Shown: in pieces, positions 1 through 6,777 of the stretch
How positions within the stretch are numbered: the stretch's first letter is position 1
Layout: each line of letters opens with the position of its first letter
Assembly (NCBI GenBank): GCA_025800435.1
Contig: JAOXRV010000016.1
Location: forward strand, 1-8,518
DNA from: Cellvibrionaceae bacterium
GTDB lineage: Bacteria; Pseudomonadota; Gammaproteobacteria; Pseudomonadales; Cellvibrionaceae
DNA length: 8,518 nucleotides
Reading direction: 5' to 3'
Program-made: the position numbers and the translations under genes
Notes under the pieces: generated by a model
Seen by the model: only the letters and a program-made list of their open reading frames with translations
Database searches by the model: none
Told to the model about the DNA's origin: nothing

Positions 1-822
1 GAATCTAACGGTTCTTCTTCTATGGCTTCGGTGTGTGGCTCCAGCCTGGCGCTGATGGATGCGGGCGTGCCTCTAAAAGCCCCTGTTGCCGGTATCGCCA
101 TGGGTCTGGTAAAAGAAGACAACGGCTTTGCGGTACTGACCGATATCCTCGGTGATGAAGATCACCTGGGTGATATGGACTTTAAAGTGGCCGGTACCTC
201 TGCCGGTATTACCGCGCTGCAAATGGATATCAAGATCGAGGGTATCACCGAAGAGATTATGGATATTGCGCTGGAGCAAGCTCTGGCCGCACGTCTGCAC
301 ATCTTAGGTGAGATGAACAAGGTTATCGCCAGCGCTCGCGAAGAAGTAAACGACAACGCGCCGCGCTTCGAAACCATCAAGATCGACCCCGATAAGATCC
401 GTGACATCATCGGTAAAGGCGGCGCCACTATTCGTGCCTTAACCGAAGAGACCGGCGCCTCTATCGATATCGAAGACGACGGCACCGTGAAGATCTACAG
501 CGACGATTCCAATTCGCTCAAGGCGGCCCTGGATAAAATCCAGGCGATCACCGCCGAGGCCGAGATCGGTGCTATCTACGAAGGTAAAGTCGTGCGTATT
601 GTGGACTTTGGCGCCTTTGTTAACTTCCTGCCCGGCAAAGACGGTCTGGTGCATATCTCGCAAATCGCCGAAGAGCGTGTCAATGCTGTGACCGATTACC
701 TTGAAGAGGGCCAGTTGGTTAAGGTTAAATGCCTGGATGTGGATCAGCGCGGCCGTATTAAGCTGTCCATTAAGGAAGCCAACGCTGAAGCTGGTGATGC
801 CGAGGCCGAGTCCGCCGAGTAA
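1..822 (+). CDS. pnp: Polyribonucleotide nucleotidyltransferase (PNPase), 3' part
   Basis: This is the C-terminal 273 residues of PNPase; the frame is open from base 1 and the true start lies upstream of the window. PNPase is the phosphorolytic 3'-to-5' exoribonuclease of the RNA degradosome. The first ~115 residues are the second RNase PH-like core: the phosphate-binding ESNGSSSMASVCG motif at the very start, then LGDEDHLGDMDFKVAGT with the conserved catalytic aspartates, and GITALQMDIKI. A KH domain follows (around residues 125-185, with the IIGKGGATIR loop), then an S1 RNA-binding domain (around 190-260, with VVRIVDFGAFV and GLVHIS). The tail is acidic and short (EAGDAEAESAE). Only the N-terminal RNase PH core is missing, and that is because of the window edge. 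A strong terminator begins 28 bases after the stop, so pnp is probably the last gene of its unit. Confidence 0.98.
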   Translation, partial: ESNGSSSMASVCGSSLALMDAGVPLKAPVAGIAMGLVKEDNGFAVLTDILGDEDHLGDMDFKVAGTSAGITALQMDIKIEGITEEIMDIALEQALAARLHILGEMNKVIASAREEVNDNAPRFETIKIDPDKIRDIIGKGGATIRALTEETGASIDIEDDGTVKIYSDDSNSLKAALDKIQAITAEAEIGAIYEGKVVRIVDFGAFVNFLPGKDGLVHISQIAEERVNAVTDYLEEGQLVKVKCLDVDQRGRIKLSIKEANAEAGDAEAESAE

Positions 823-849
823 ACACTCGCCGCCGACTTAGCTCGCAAC

Positions 850-890
850 AAAAAACCCGCGCCCTGGCACTGACAGGGCGCGGGTTTTTT
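850..890 (+). terminator. Rho-independent terminator after pnp
   Basis: A perfect 11-bp GC-rich stem (856-866 with 874-884, CCCGCGCCCTG/CAGGGCGCGGG) encloses a 7-nt loop. It is flanked by six A's (850-855) and six T's (885-890), so the whole stem can reach 17 bp. The T-run follows the stem on both strands, so it could also stop transcription coming from the right. It sits 28 bases after the pnp stop and directly touches the SPOR remnant. Confidence 0.93.
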
Positions 891-893
891 GCG

Positions 894-1172
894 TTCAGTA
901 TTCAACTCGGGGTCTATCGAACTAATAAGGCTCGCGCACAACTAATAGACAAATACAAAAATTATCCTTTGTATTGCCGTCGCAATAGCCGCCGTGCCTA
1001 TGTAGTATACTAAGGCGTGTTCGAGTCGTATGGAGATGCCGAACCCCATTTGCAGGACCTGCCCGAGCAGGGTAAATTGGGGGCATATATTGTTAAATTA
1101 AAAAACGTAAGCTTAAACCCCTGCATTAATTTACAAGAAAAAATCGAGGAATTAATGGCACCACAGGGCTAA
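894..1172 (+). pseudogene. Decayed SPOR-like domain, paralog of the downstream gene
   Basis: Translating the frame that begins at 894 gives a full SPOR-like domain: FSIQLGVYR at the start, PLYCRR around 966-980, VVY then a TAA at 1011-1013, GVFESYGDAEPHLQ, GAYIVKLKN around 1080-1106 and LNPC ending at 1124. The reading stops for good at TAA 1170-1172. Against the second and third repeats of the downstream protein it is colinear without a gap: the first Ile/Val is 25 residues before the first Cys in all three, and the two Cys are 49 residues apart, as in the third repeat. The internal TAA falls exactly where the other copies have Thr in VYT or AYT. No ATG, GTG or TTG start lies upstream in this frame, and the domain begins right at the T-run of the pnp terminator. 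It therefore looks like the 3' end of a lost paralog, dead through 5' deletion plus one nonsense codon. A sequencing error could explain the stop but not the missing start. Confidence 0.8.
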
Positions 1173-1187
1173 AGCTGTTTGAATTTT

Positions 1188-1192
1188 AGGGA
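1188..1192 (+). promoter_or_regulatory. Ribosome binding site that sets the SPOR gene start
   Basis: AGGGA lies 7 bases before the ATG at 1200. A TTG at 1179 is in frame but would place this site inside the gene and has no site of its own. The ATG also puts the signal peptide right at the N-terminus. Confidence 0.7.
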
Positions 1193-1199
1193 ATTCAGC

Positions 1200-3026
1200 A
1201 TGGGTCCAAGGAAGTCTTTCGGTTGCTTGCTTATTGCCGCCAGCACCGTTATCGCAGTCAGTGCCAAGGCACAATCCACCTCAAGCGAGCAACAAGAGCA
1301 GCTCAAAATACCGCCGCGCGGCCAGGTCGATACGTTTTTGCCCAGCCAGCCGGCAGCGAAAGCCACCGAGCAGCCAGCTCAAACTCAGCCAACCCAAACC
1401 CAGCAAGCAGCGCAGCCGCAACAGCAGGATGGCGCCTTTTGCCTCAGTGGCGGCATCGTCAACGGCTATCGCTGTGGCCCCGGTGAGGCAGGTGATATAG
1501 CCGAGGGTAACACCCGCTATAGTATTCAACTGTTGCACAGTGGCCAGGCCCTGCCAGCGTTGCCACCGAGCTTATCGGTCTACCACCGCACGGCACTGGG
1601 TGATCAACGCAACTTTGTTTACCTGGGGGCGTTTACCGATCGCCAGCAGGCCTATGACACTATGCAGGCACTGGTGCGTAGCGAGGGCCTGGATACCCAG
1701 AGCTGGCGCCCGGCGCTGGTAAAGATCGACAAGAGTCAAACAGTGCCCGCGGTCAGCTTAGTCACCATGTACCAGTCGATGAGCTTTAGCCACTTGGCTG
1801 AGCCAGACCCCGCTGCGCAACGTGAAAAAAATAGTACCTATTGGCCTTTGTATTACACGGTGCAAATGGCGAGTTTTCGCCACCGCCAGGAGCGCCAGCA
1901 GTATATCGAGCGCCACCCTCATATCGATTTTATCTGCCGTACCCGCCGCAATGGTTTACATGTGGCCTACACCGGTGTCTACGCCAGTCGCGGTGAAGCA
2001 TTGGAAACCATCGAGCGTCTCGCGGATCGGGGCTTCTACGGGTATCTGCTAAAGCTCCAGCACGAGGATATGTACGACTGCGGGGATGACAAGAAGGTGG
2101 TGATCTACTCCGACCCCAACACCCCCTGGGTGGGCACCCAGGAAGACAGCGATTACCCCCTAAGCGCCGATGATGTGCCCGCGGCCGAGGCGACAAAATT
2201 ATCTAACCGGCGGGTTTCCGGCTTGGAGCAGCTGGCCAAGACCCAGCTCAATGACCGCTCTATTTCAATGGCCTTAATCGGCCAGGACACCACCAGCTTA
2301 GCGGCCAGTAATGAGCCCCAGCTCGTGGCCGGCAGCACGCTAAGGTCTAGCAGCCCTGAGCCGGAGGTAAGCAGCCCTGAGCCTGGGGTAAGCAGCCCTG
2401 AGCCTGAGATAAGCAGCCTTGAGTCTGGGGTAAGCAGCCCTGAGCCGGAGGTAAGCAGCCCTGAGCCTGGGGTAAACAGCCCAGAGCCTCGGGCAAGCAG
2501 CCCTGAGGCACAAGTAGGCCGCCCGGATGCAGTCGCCAGCCCAGAGCCAGTCGTAGCGGGGTCGGTGGCCGTAGCCGTGGCGGTACCGACCGAGCAGGCG
2601 GTGGTAGAGGGGACCGCCACAGAGGAATCTGTGGCAGAGGTGGTTGAAACACCAAGTTCTGAATCACCGCTCAGCGATAAGGCCGCTGGGGCCGAGGGTG
2701 TAGAACCGAGCGGGTCGGCGGCGCCCAGCGACGAGCACCCAGACCGGCTGGCCGATGCTTGGCTGGCGGGGCCACAAGATGTGTTTTACACCATTCAGAT
2801 GGCAACCTTTAACGGTGAAATTCACGCCCTGCGTTTCGCTGGGGCCAACCGAGACCTGCGCCCCCTGTGTCGGGTGCGCGACAATGGTCAGCATGCGGTT
2901 TACACCGCCAAGTTTAAAAAATATCAGCCGGCTAAAAGGTATTTGATCCAGCGAGTCCGCGCTGTCGGTTTGGATGGCTATGTGGTAAAGCTTAGGGGCA
3001 CGGCATTGCCCCCGTGTAATTTATAG
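1200..3026 (+). CDS. Exported protein with three SPOR-like repeats
   Basis: 608 residues. A Sec-type signal peptide is clear: MGPRK, a hydrophobic stretch to about residue 22, and likely cleavage after AKA at residue 24. There is no lipobox and no other membrane segment, so the protein is probably free in the periplasm. Then come a Gln/Pro-rich stretch (about 50-79), a short Cys-bearing segment (C81, C92), SPOR-like repeat 1 (about 107-177), repeat 2 (about 218-294, YYTVQM to KLQ), a long Ser/Pro/Glu/Ala/Val-rich linker (about 295-528) with heptad repeats, and repeat 3 (about 529-608, FYTIQM to PPC). Repeats 2 and 3 each carry two Cys (246/294 and 557/606). SPOR domains are known to bind denuded peptidoglycan at division sites; a role in cell-wall or septum biology is inferred. 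Most SPOR proteins have one C-terminal domain and a membrane anchor, so the multi-repeat, anchor-less form is unusual. I do not recognise the gene. It stands alone, with a decayed paralog just upstream and panB converging 21 bases downstream. Confidence 0.85.
   Translation: MGPRKSFGCLLIAASTVIAVSAKAQSTSSEQQEQLKIPPRGQVDTFLPSQPAAKATEQPAQTQPTQTQQAAQPQQQDGAFCLSGGIVNGYRCGPGEAGDIAEGNTRYSIQLLHSGQALPALPPSLSVYHRTALGDQRNFVYLGAFTDRQQAYDTMQALVRSEGLDTQSWRPALVKIDKSQTVPAVSLVTMYQSMSFSHLAEPDPAAQREKNSTYWPLYYTVQMASFRHRQERQQYIERHPHIDFICRTRRNGLHVAYTGVYASRGEALETIERLADRGFYGYLLKLQHEDMYDCGDDKKVVIYSDPNTPWVGTQEDSDYPLSADDVPAAEATKLSNRRVSGLEQLAKTQLNDRSISMALIGQDTTSLAASNEPQLVAGSTLRSSSPEPEVSSPEPGVSSPEPEISSLESGVSSPEPEVSSPEPGVNSPEPRASSPEAQVGRPDAVASPEPVVAGSVAVAVAVPTEQAVVEGTATEESVAEVVETPSSESPLSDKAAGAEGVEPSGSAAPSDEHPDRLADAWLAGPQDVFYTIQMATFNGEIHALRFAGANRDLRPLCRVRDNGQHAVYTAKFKKYQPAKRYLIQRVRAVGLDGYVVKLRGTALPPCNL
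2349..2516 (+). repeat. Eight tandem 21-bp repeats coding heptads of the SSPEPEV type
   Basis: Eight 21-bp units run without a gap inside the linker of the SPOR-repeat protein (residues 384-439). In order they encode SSPEPEV, SSPEPGV, SSPEPEI, SSLESGV, SSPEPEV, SSPEPGV, NSPEPRA and SSPEAQV. Units 1-2 and 5-6 form matching pairs and are almost identical in DNA (AGCAGCCCTGAGCC), which suggests recent duplication of a two-unit or longer block; the last two units have drifted. The unit is a multiple of three, so copy-number change would keep the frame and only alter linker length. Confidence 0.92.
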
Positions 3027-3047
3027 CGTAGAGCCCCCCTAGGGTAC

Positions 3048-3875
3048 CTAAGCAAAGCAGTGCTCGTCGGCGGGAAAGCGTCGGGCTTTGACATCGGCGG
3101 CGTATTTGTTGAGTGCGCCGGGAATATCCTTGGCCTCCACCAAAAAGTTCTTGGAAAACTTAGGTGGCTTGTCGGTCAGGCCCAAAATGTCGTTAATTAC
3201 CAATACTTGGGCGTCGGTTTCACGGCCGGCACCAATGCCAATTACCGGCATAGATACCGCCTCGGTAATGCGTTTGGCCAAATCACTGGGTACACACTCC
3301 AGCACCAGCAGATCGGCGCCGGCTTCGTCTAATAAAACCGCATCGCGCAAAATCGTCTCTGCTTGCGCCTCGGTTTTGCCCTGTACCCGAAAGCCGCCGA
3401 GCTTATTGACTGACTGGGGCGTTAAGCCCAGGTGGGCGCACACGGGAATGCCGCGCTCGCCCAACATTTTAACGGTGGGGGCCAGCCACTCGCCGCCTTC
3501 AATTTTTACCATATGGGCGCCGGCCTGCATAATGCGGGTGGCGTTCTCCATCGCCTGCTCCGGGGTGGCGTAGGTCATAAAGGGCATATCGCCCATAATC
3601 AGGCTTTTGTCGTTGCCGCGCTTGACCGCCTCCACGTGGTAGATCATTTGTTCCATGGTTACTGGAATAGTGCTGTCATAGCCCAGTACCGTCATGCCCA
3701 GGCTGTCGCCTACCAGTAACACCTCAACCCCGCAGCGCTGGGCCATGGCGGCCATGGGGGCGTCGTATAGGGCTACGGTAATAAATTTTTCGCCCTCGGC
3801 TTTCATCTTGCGCAGCGAGGTCGTGGTAACCGGTTTGCTGAGTTTGCTCTGGGCTTCGTCGGTACTGGTGTACAT
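3048..3875 (-). CDS. panB: 3-methyl-2-oxobutanoate hydroxymethyltransferase
   Basis: 275 residues, close to the usual ~264. The enzyme adds a hydroxymethyl group from methylene-tetrahydrofolate to 2-oxoisovalerate to make ketopantoate, the first committed step to pantothenate and CoA, in the cytoplasm. The family motifs are all present: VGDSLG (55-60, with metal-binding D57), GDMPFM (95-100, D96), VKIEGGEW (123-130, E126), AHLGLTPQ, VLECVP (191-196, with the conserved acid E193) and IGIGAG. The ATG at 3875 is chosen over an in-frame TTG at 3881 because AGAGGA lies 7 bases upstream of the ATG. It is the last gene of the pcnB-folK-kinase-panB operon. In many gammaproteobacteria panC comes next; here the next gene is the convergent SPOR gene. 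FolK in the same operon supplies the folate pathway whose product panB uses. Confidence 0.97.
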   Translation of the reverse strand: MYTSTDEAQSKLSKPVTTTSLRKMKAEGEKFITVALYDAPMAAMAQRCGVEVLLVGDSLGMTVLGYDSTIPVTMEQMIYHVEAVKRGNDKSLIMGDMPFMTYATPEQAMENATRIMQAGAHMVKIEGGEWLAPTVKMLGERGIPVCAHLGLTPQSVNKLGGFRVQGKTEAQAETILRDAVLLDEAGADLLVLECVPSDLAKRITEAVSMPVIGIGAGRETDAQVLVINDILGLTDKPPKFSKNFLVEAKDIPGALNKYAADVKARRFPADEHCFA

Positions 3876-3882
3876 GGGCAAA

Positions 3883-3888
3883 TCCTCT
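3883..3888 (-). promoter_or_regulatory. Ribosome binding site of panB
   Basis: On the minus strand AGAGGA (3888 to 3883) lies 7 bases before the ATG at 3875 and overlaps the last two bases of the kinase stop codon. It is only 1-2 bases from the alternative TTG at 3881, too close for that start to be used. Confidence 0.75.
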
Positions 3889-4540
3889 ATAGGGCCACGT
3901 TGGGGTTGTAATAGTGGCGGCCGGAACTGATGTTGTGCATATAATCCAGCAGCTGTTGGAAATGTTCTTCGTTATTGGCCAAATCCAAATCGGTGGTGTT
4001 TACCATCAATACTGGCGACGATTGATAGTAGTGAAAAAACTGGGTGTAGGCATCGTTGAGTTTTTGCAAATAACCGCGGCTGATACCGGCCTCATTGCCG
4101 CGCTTGGCAATGCGCTCTAGCAGTACTTCGGTGGGCGCTTGTAATACCACCACCAAGTCGGGCGTGGGGGCGTTAAAGCTCAAGTGTTCAAACACCTGCT
4201 GGTAAATTTTTAACTCGTCTTCATCCAGCACCACCTGGGCAAACACCTGATCGCGCTCGATCAAAAAGTCGCTTACGGTATAGCCTTGGAATAAATCATT
4301 TTGTTGCAAGCCCTGTAGCTGGCGAATACGCTCAAACAGAAAGAACAGCTGGGTCTGCAGGGCCATGGTTTTGGGGTCGGCGTAAAAGCGCTGTAAAAAC
4401 GGGTTGCCCTCTTTGTTTTCCAGCACCAGCTGGTAGCCGAGGGTGTGGGCTAACTTTTGCGCAAACGCGCTCTTACCGACGCCGATGGGGCCTTCCACGG
4501 CAATAAAGCGCTGCCTGGGCGTGATCTGGGTGTCAATCAC
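3887..4540 (-). CDS. Deoxynucleoside kinase family protein (dAK/dGK-like)
   Basis: 217 residues, typical for bacterial deoxyadenosine/deoxyguanosine-type kinases, which phosphorylate deoxynucleosides with ATP for nucleotide salvage in the cytoplasm. The P-loop is GPIGVGKS (17-24). LENKEGNPFLQ follows, with E41 in the place of the catalytic acid near the NPF motif. LQTQLFFLFER (61-71) matches the substrate-binding helix with its Gln, IERD (94-97) corresponds to the ERS/DRS motif, and RIAKRGNEAGIS (143-154) is the arginine-rich LID. The start is a GTG that overlaps the folK stop (GTGA), with GGGAG about 7 bases upstream. Exact substrate preference cannot be read from the sequence. A homologue next to folK and panB occurs in other gammaproteobacteria, so this is a recurrent neighbourhood rather than an insertion, as far as I can recall. 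Confidence 0.9.
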   Translation of the reverse strand: MIDTQITPRQRFIAVEGPIGVGKSAFAQKLAHTLGYQLVLENKEGNPFLQRFYADPKTMALQTQLFFLFERIRQLQGLQQNDLFQGYTVSDFLIERDQVFAQVVLDEDELKIYQQVFEHLSFNAPTPDLVVVLQAPTEVLLERIAKRGNEAGISRGYLQKLNDAYTQFFHYYQSSPVLMVNTTDLDLANNEEHFQQLLDYMHNISSGRHYYNPNVAL

Positions 4541-5034
4541 GGGCGGTCTCCCTCTAGTTTTTGCAGTCCTTCCCAGCCCTGTGTGGCGGCGGCCTGGGCG
4601 ATGCTCTGGCCGTTTGGCAGCCGCAGCTCTGGGGCCAGTTGCAGCAGTGGTTGCAGCACAAAGTTGCGTTGGCCAAGCCCGGGGTGGGGCAGTTGTAGGC
4701 GTTCAGTTTGCAGCTCTAGCTGGCCGTACAATAACAGATCTAGGTCTACCGTGCGCGCGCCCCAACGCTTGTGGCGCTGGCGCCCCAGCTGGGTTTCAAT
4801 GCTTTGCAGTAAGTCTAATAGGGGCAGGGGCTCAAGCTCGGTACGCAATTCGCAGACGGCGTTAAGGTAGTCGTCTTGGGGCTCATCGTCCAGCACCAGG
4901 GCGCGGCTCTGGTACCAACTGGAACGAGCGATCAGTCGGCACTCGGGATGCTGCCCCAGCAGCTCAAGGGCGCGTTCGAGATTGTCCCGCACCGGCCCGA
5001 GGTTGCCACCGAGACCGATAAAAGCCCGGTTCAT
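4537..5034 (-). CDS. folK: 2-amino-4-hydroxy-6-hydroxymethyldihydropteridine pyrophosphokinase
   Basis: 165 residues, standard for HPPK. It transfers pyrophosphate from ATP to 6-hydroxymethyl-dihydropterin, the step before dihydropteroate synthase in folate synthesis. Visible motifs are FIGLGGNLG near the N-terminus (5-13), SSWYQSRAL (38-46), YLNAV (56-60), the signature RHKRWGARTVDLDLL (87-101) with R90, R94 and the two metal-binding aspartates D97 and D99, and LPHPGLGQRNFVLQPL (115-130). The ATG shares one base with the pcnB stop (TAATG) and has only a weak upstream GAG, so translation is probably coupled to pcnB. Its own stop overlaps the kinase GTG by four bases. Confidence 0.97.
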   Translation of the reverse strand: MNRAFIGLGGNLGPVRDNLERALELLGQHPECRLIARSSWYQSRALVLDDEPQDDYLNAVCELRTELEPLPLLDLLQSIETQLGRQRHKRWGARTVDLDLLLYGQLELQTERLQLPHPGLGQRNFVLQPLLQLAPELRLPNGQSIAQAAATQGWEGLQKLEGDRP

Positions 5035-6392
5035 TAATCGGTGCTCGGCCTGGGCTTATTGGGCTTGCGCCGCCGGCGTCGTGGCTTACTATTACCCTGG
5101 GGCAGTTTCCCGACCATTGCCAGGCGCTCTTCTTCATTGGCATTTTGATACTGGGTCCACCACTTGCCCAGCCCGCCAAGGTCTTCGCCGGCCTCTTCGC
5201 GCAACAGTAAAAAGTCATAGGCGGCGCGAAAGCGTGGGTGTTCCAGTAGGCGCTCGGCGCGCTTGCCGCCGCGCTGGGGCAGCCGCCCTTGCAGATCCCA
5301 GATTTCGCGCATGGTGATCAAAAAGCGCTTGGGAATGGCGGTGTGGCGCAGCTGGGCTTCAACCACCGCTTGGGCGGCCTTGTGCATGGCCGCCGCCGGG
5401 GGCTGGCCCTGTTGCTCGGCCAGGGCCCGCTGCAGTGGCGCCCACAGCAGTGCGGCCAGAATAAATGCCGGTGTTACCCGTTGCTCATTGGCCAGGCGGC
5501 GGTCGGTGTTATTCATTACCCGCTCGATCAGGCCCAGCTCTTGCGGCTTGCCCTCGGCCAGGCACTGTTCGCTGGCGGGAAATAGCTGACCCAGTAGCTG
5601 GTATTCACGCAGGCGCGCAAAGGTGGCGCTGGCATAACCGCTTAAGAATAGCTTTAGGCACTCATCGAACAGCCGTGCCGAGGCGATATTACTCAGCAGT
5701 GGTGCCAGTTCGGCAATGGGGGCGGCGGTACTGGGCTCTATTTCAAAATCGAGTTTGGCGGCAAAACGCACCGCGCGCAGTAGCCGTACCGGGTCTTCTT
5801 GGTAGCGGGTGCGAGGGTTGCCGATCATGCGCAGCTGGCGTGCCTCTAGATCTTGCAGGCCGCCGGTATAGTCGTGCAGGGTAAAGCCGTCGAGTGAGTA
5901 GTACAGGGCGTTGACGGTAAAGTCGCGGCGCAGGGCATCCGAGCGCAAATCGCCGTAGACGTTATCGCGCAGTAGCATGCCGTGCTCGGACTGGCGCGAG
6001 GCATTGCTGTCGGCGCTGGTGTCATGGCCGGCGCGGAAGGTGGTTACTTCGATAATCTCGCGGCCGATGCGCACGTGTACGATCTTAAAGCGGCGGCCGA
6101 TAATACGGGCGCTGCGAAATAGCTTGCGCACCTGTTCCGGGGTCGCATCGGTGGCCACATCAAAGTCTTTGGGGGCCCCGCCCAGCAGGGTATCGCGCAC
6201 CCCGCCGCCGACCAAATAGGCCTCAAACCCGGCCTCGTTCAGAATCTTCATTACCTTCAGGGCATTGCGCGACAACTGCCTGCGCGACACCGAGTGCTGA
6301 TCCCTGGGCACCACCACCGCATGTTGTGGGTATTGGGGTTCTTGTTCGGAGGTAAATAGGCGGTTAAATGAATTGAAAACGCGTTTAAACAT
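5034..6392 (-). CDS. pcnB: Poly(A) polymerase I
   Basis: 452 residues, close to the E. coli enzyme. It adds 3' poly(A) tails to RNA, which marks transcripts for decay by PNPase and RNase E. The N-terminus lines up with the E. coli protein from its first residues (MFKRV; VVVPRDQHSVSRRQLSRNALKV). The nucleotidyltransferase core is clear: YLVGGGVRD (59-67), DFDV with the catalytic aspartates D76 and D78, ATPEQVRKLF, GRRFKIVHV (99-107), RRDFTVNALYY (155-165) and EDPVRLLRAVRF (199-210). The C-terminus has the basic tail KPRRRRRKPNK usual for this family and distinguishes it from tRNA CCA-adding enzymes. The site before the ATG is poor (GAGCC), as is known for weakly translated pcnB genes. It is the first gene of the minus-strand operon; its upstream region is full of repeats. 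Confidence 0.96.
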   Translation of the reverse strand: MFKRVFNSFNRLFTSEQEPQYPQHAVVVPRDQHSVSRRQLSRNALKVMKILNEAGFEAYLVGGGVRDTLLGGAPKDFDVATDATPEQVRKLFRSARIIGRRFKIVHVRIGREIIEVTTFRAGHDTSADSNASRQSEHGMLLRDNVYGDLRSDALRRDFTVNALYYSLDGFTLHDYTGGLQDLEARQLRMIGNPRTRYQEDPVRLLRAVRFAAKLDFEIEPSTAAPIAELAPLLSNIASARLFDECLKLFLSGYASATFARLREYQLLGQLFPASEQCLAEGKPQELGLIERVMNNTDRRLANEQRVTPAFILAALLWAPLQRALAEQQGQPPAAAMHKAAQAVVEAQLRHTAIPKRFLITMREIWDLQGRLPQRGGKRAERLLEHPRFRAAYDFLLLREEAGEDLGGLGKWWTQYQNANEEERLAMVGKLPQGNSKPRRRRRKPNKPRPSTD

Positions 6393-6421
6393 AAGGCTCG
6401 GGCTGGCCCGTATCTCGGCTT

Positions 6422-6434
6422 AGAGTGATTTAGC
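6422..6434. repeat. 13-bp direct repeat, copy 1
   Basis: AGAGTGATTTAGC, identical to 6778-6790. The two copies bracket a 343-bp segment that contains the long inverted repeat at 6594-6703. Confidence 0.7.
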
Positions 6435-6445
6435 AAAGAGGTCTG

Positions 6446-6468
6446 AAAAGCCCCCCGCAATTTGGGGC
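6446..6468 (-). terminator. Weak attenuator-like hairpin in the pcnB leader
   Basis: On the minus strand GCCCC (6468-6464) pairs with GGGGC (6454-6450) across a 9-nt loop and is followed by TTTT (6449-6446), 54 bases before the pcnB ATG. The stem has only five pairs and the T-run only four bases, so it is at best a weak attenuator and may be chance. Confidence 0.2.
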
Positions 6469-6593
6469 AAGTGTACCACGCTTGAGCTATTAGTCCCATT
6501 TAACGGATAAGGCTTCGAAAGCAAAGAGGTGTTCACAACTATTGGGTAGGTGCTAAATAAGGGGTAGTTGTTGTTAGGGTGGCTTCGCTGCCG

Positions 6594-6703
6594 AGCCTTG
6601 TGGTGGGTAAGCCATTCTGGGGGACGCATAAATCCCTCCCTGGAGCTCTCGTCCGCCATCCATGGCTCCCAAGCCCCCAGAATGGCTTACCCACCACAAG
6701 GCT
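6594..6703. repeat. 110-bp element with perfect 30-bp inverted repeats
   Basis: Bases 6594-6623 and 6674-6703 are perfect reverse complements over 30 bp (outer end AGCCTTGTGGTGGG, inner end TTCTGGGGG), with a 50-base spacer. The match stops sharply at both outer ends. As RNA it would fold into a very stable hairpin on either strand; as DNA it looks like a small non-autonomous mobile element or dispersed intergenic repeat. It has no room for a transposase and no clear target duplication directly at its edges. The spacer contains a Shine-Dalgarno-like GGAGGG and ATG on the minus strand (6639-6627). It lies in the leader of the pcnB operon, about 200 bases from the start codon. Identity with a named repeat family is not claimed. 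Confidence 0.85.
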
Positions 6704-6777
6704 CTACAGTGTGCCGAATTAAAAATCAAAACCTCAGCCATAAACAATAAACGCTATAGCCAAGCGCAGCTTGATAA

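Larger units (their letters stand above)
6393..6593 (-). promoter_or_regulatory. pcnB leader and promoter region
   Basis: The promoter of the pcnB operon should lie here or further upstream. The only -10-like hexamer I noticed is TACACT on the minus strand (6475 to 6470), about 78 bases before the ATG, and it lacks a good -35 at normal spacing. Nothing else supports a precise promoter. A 10-bp direct repeat, GCAAAGAGGT, occurs at 6433-6442 and 6521-6530. Confidence 0.3.

Noticed and set aside
1017..1172. Restart at GTG 1017 after the internal stop of the SPOR remnant
   Set aside because: No ribosome site, and it would make only half a domain; a pseudogene explains the sequence better.
1179..1199. 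TTG start seven codons upstream of the ATG of the SPOR gene
   Set aside because: No ribosome site ahead of it; the good site at 1188-1192 would lie inside the gene, and the added residues would spoil the signal peptide N-terminus.
2153..2667. Long minus-strand frames opposite the linker of the SPOR gene
   Set aside because: They mirror the 21-bp repeats of the plus-strand gene and have repetitive, meaningless products.
6420..6629. Minus-strand 69-codon frame starting in the inverted-repeat element
   Set aside because: Apart from its Shine-Dalgarno and ATG there is no coding signal. It runs out of the repeat into the pcnB leader and ends by chance; kept only as part of a finding on repeat-borne start sites.
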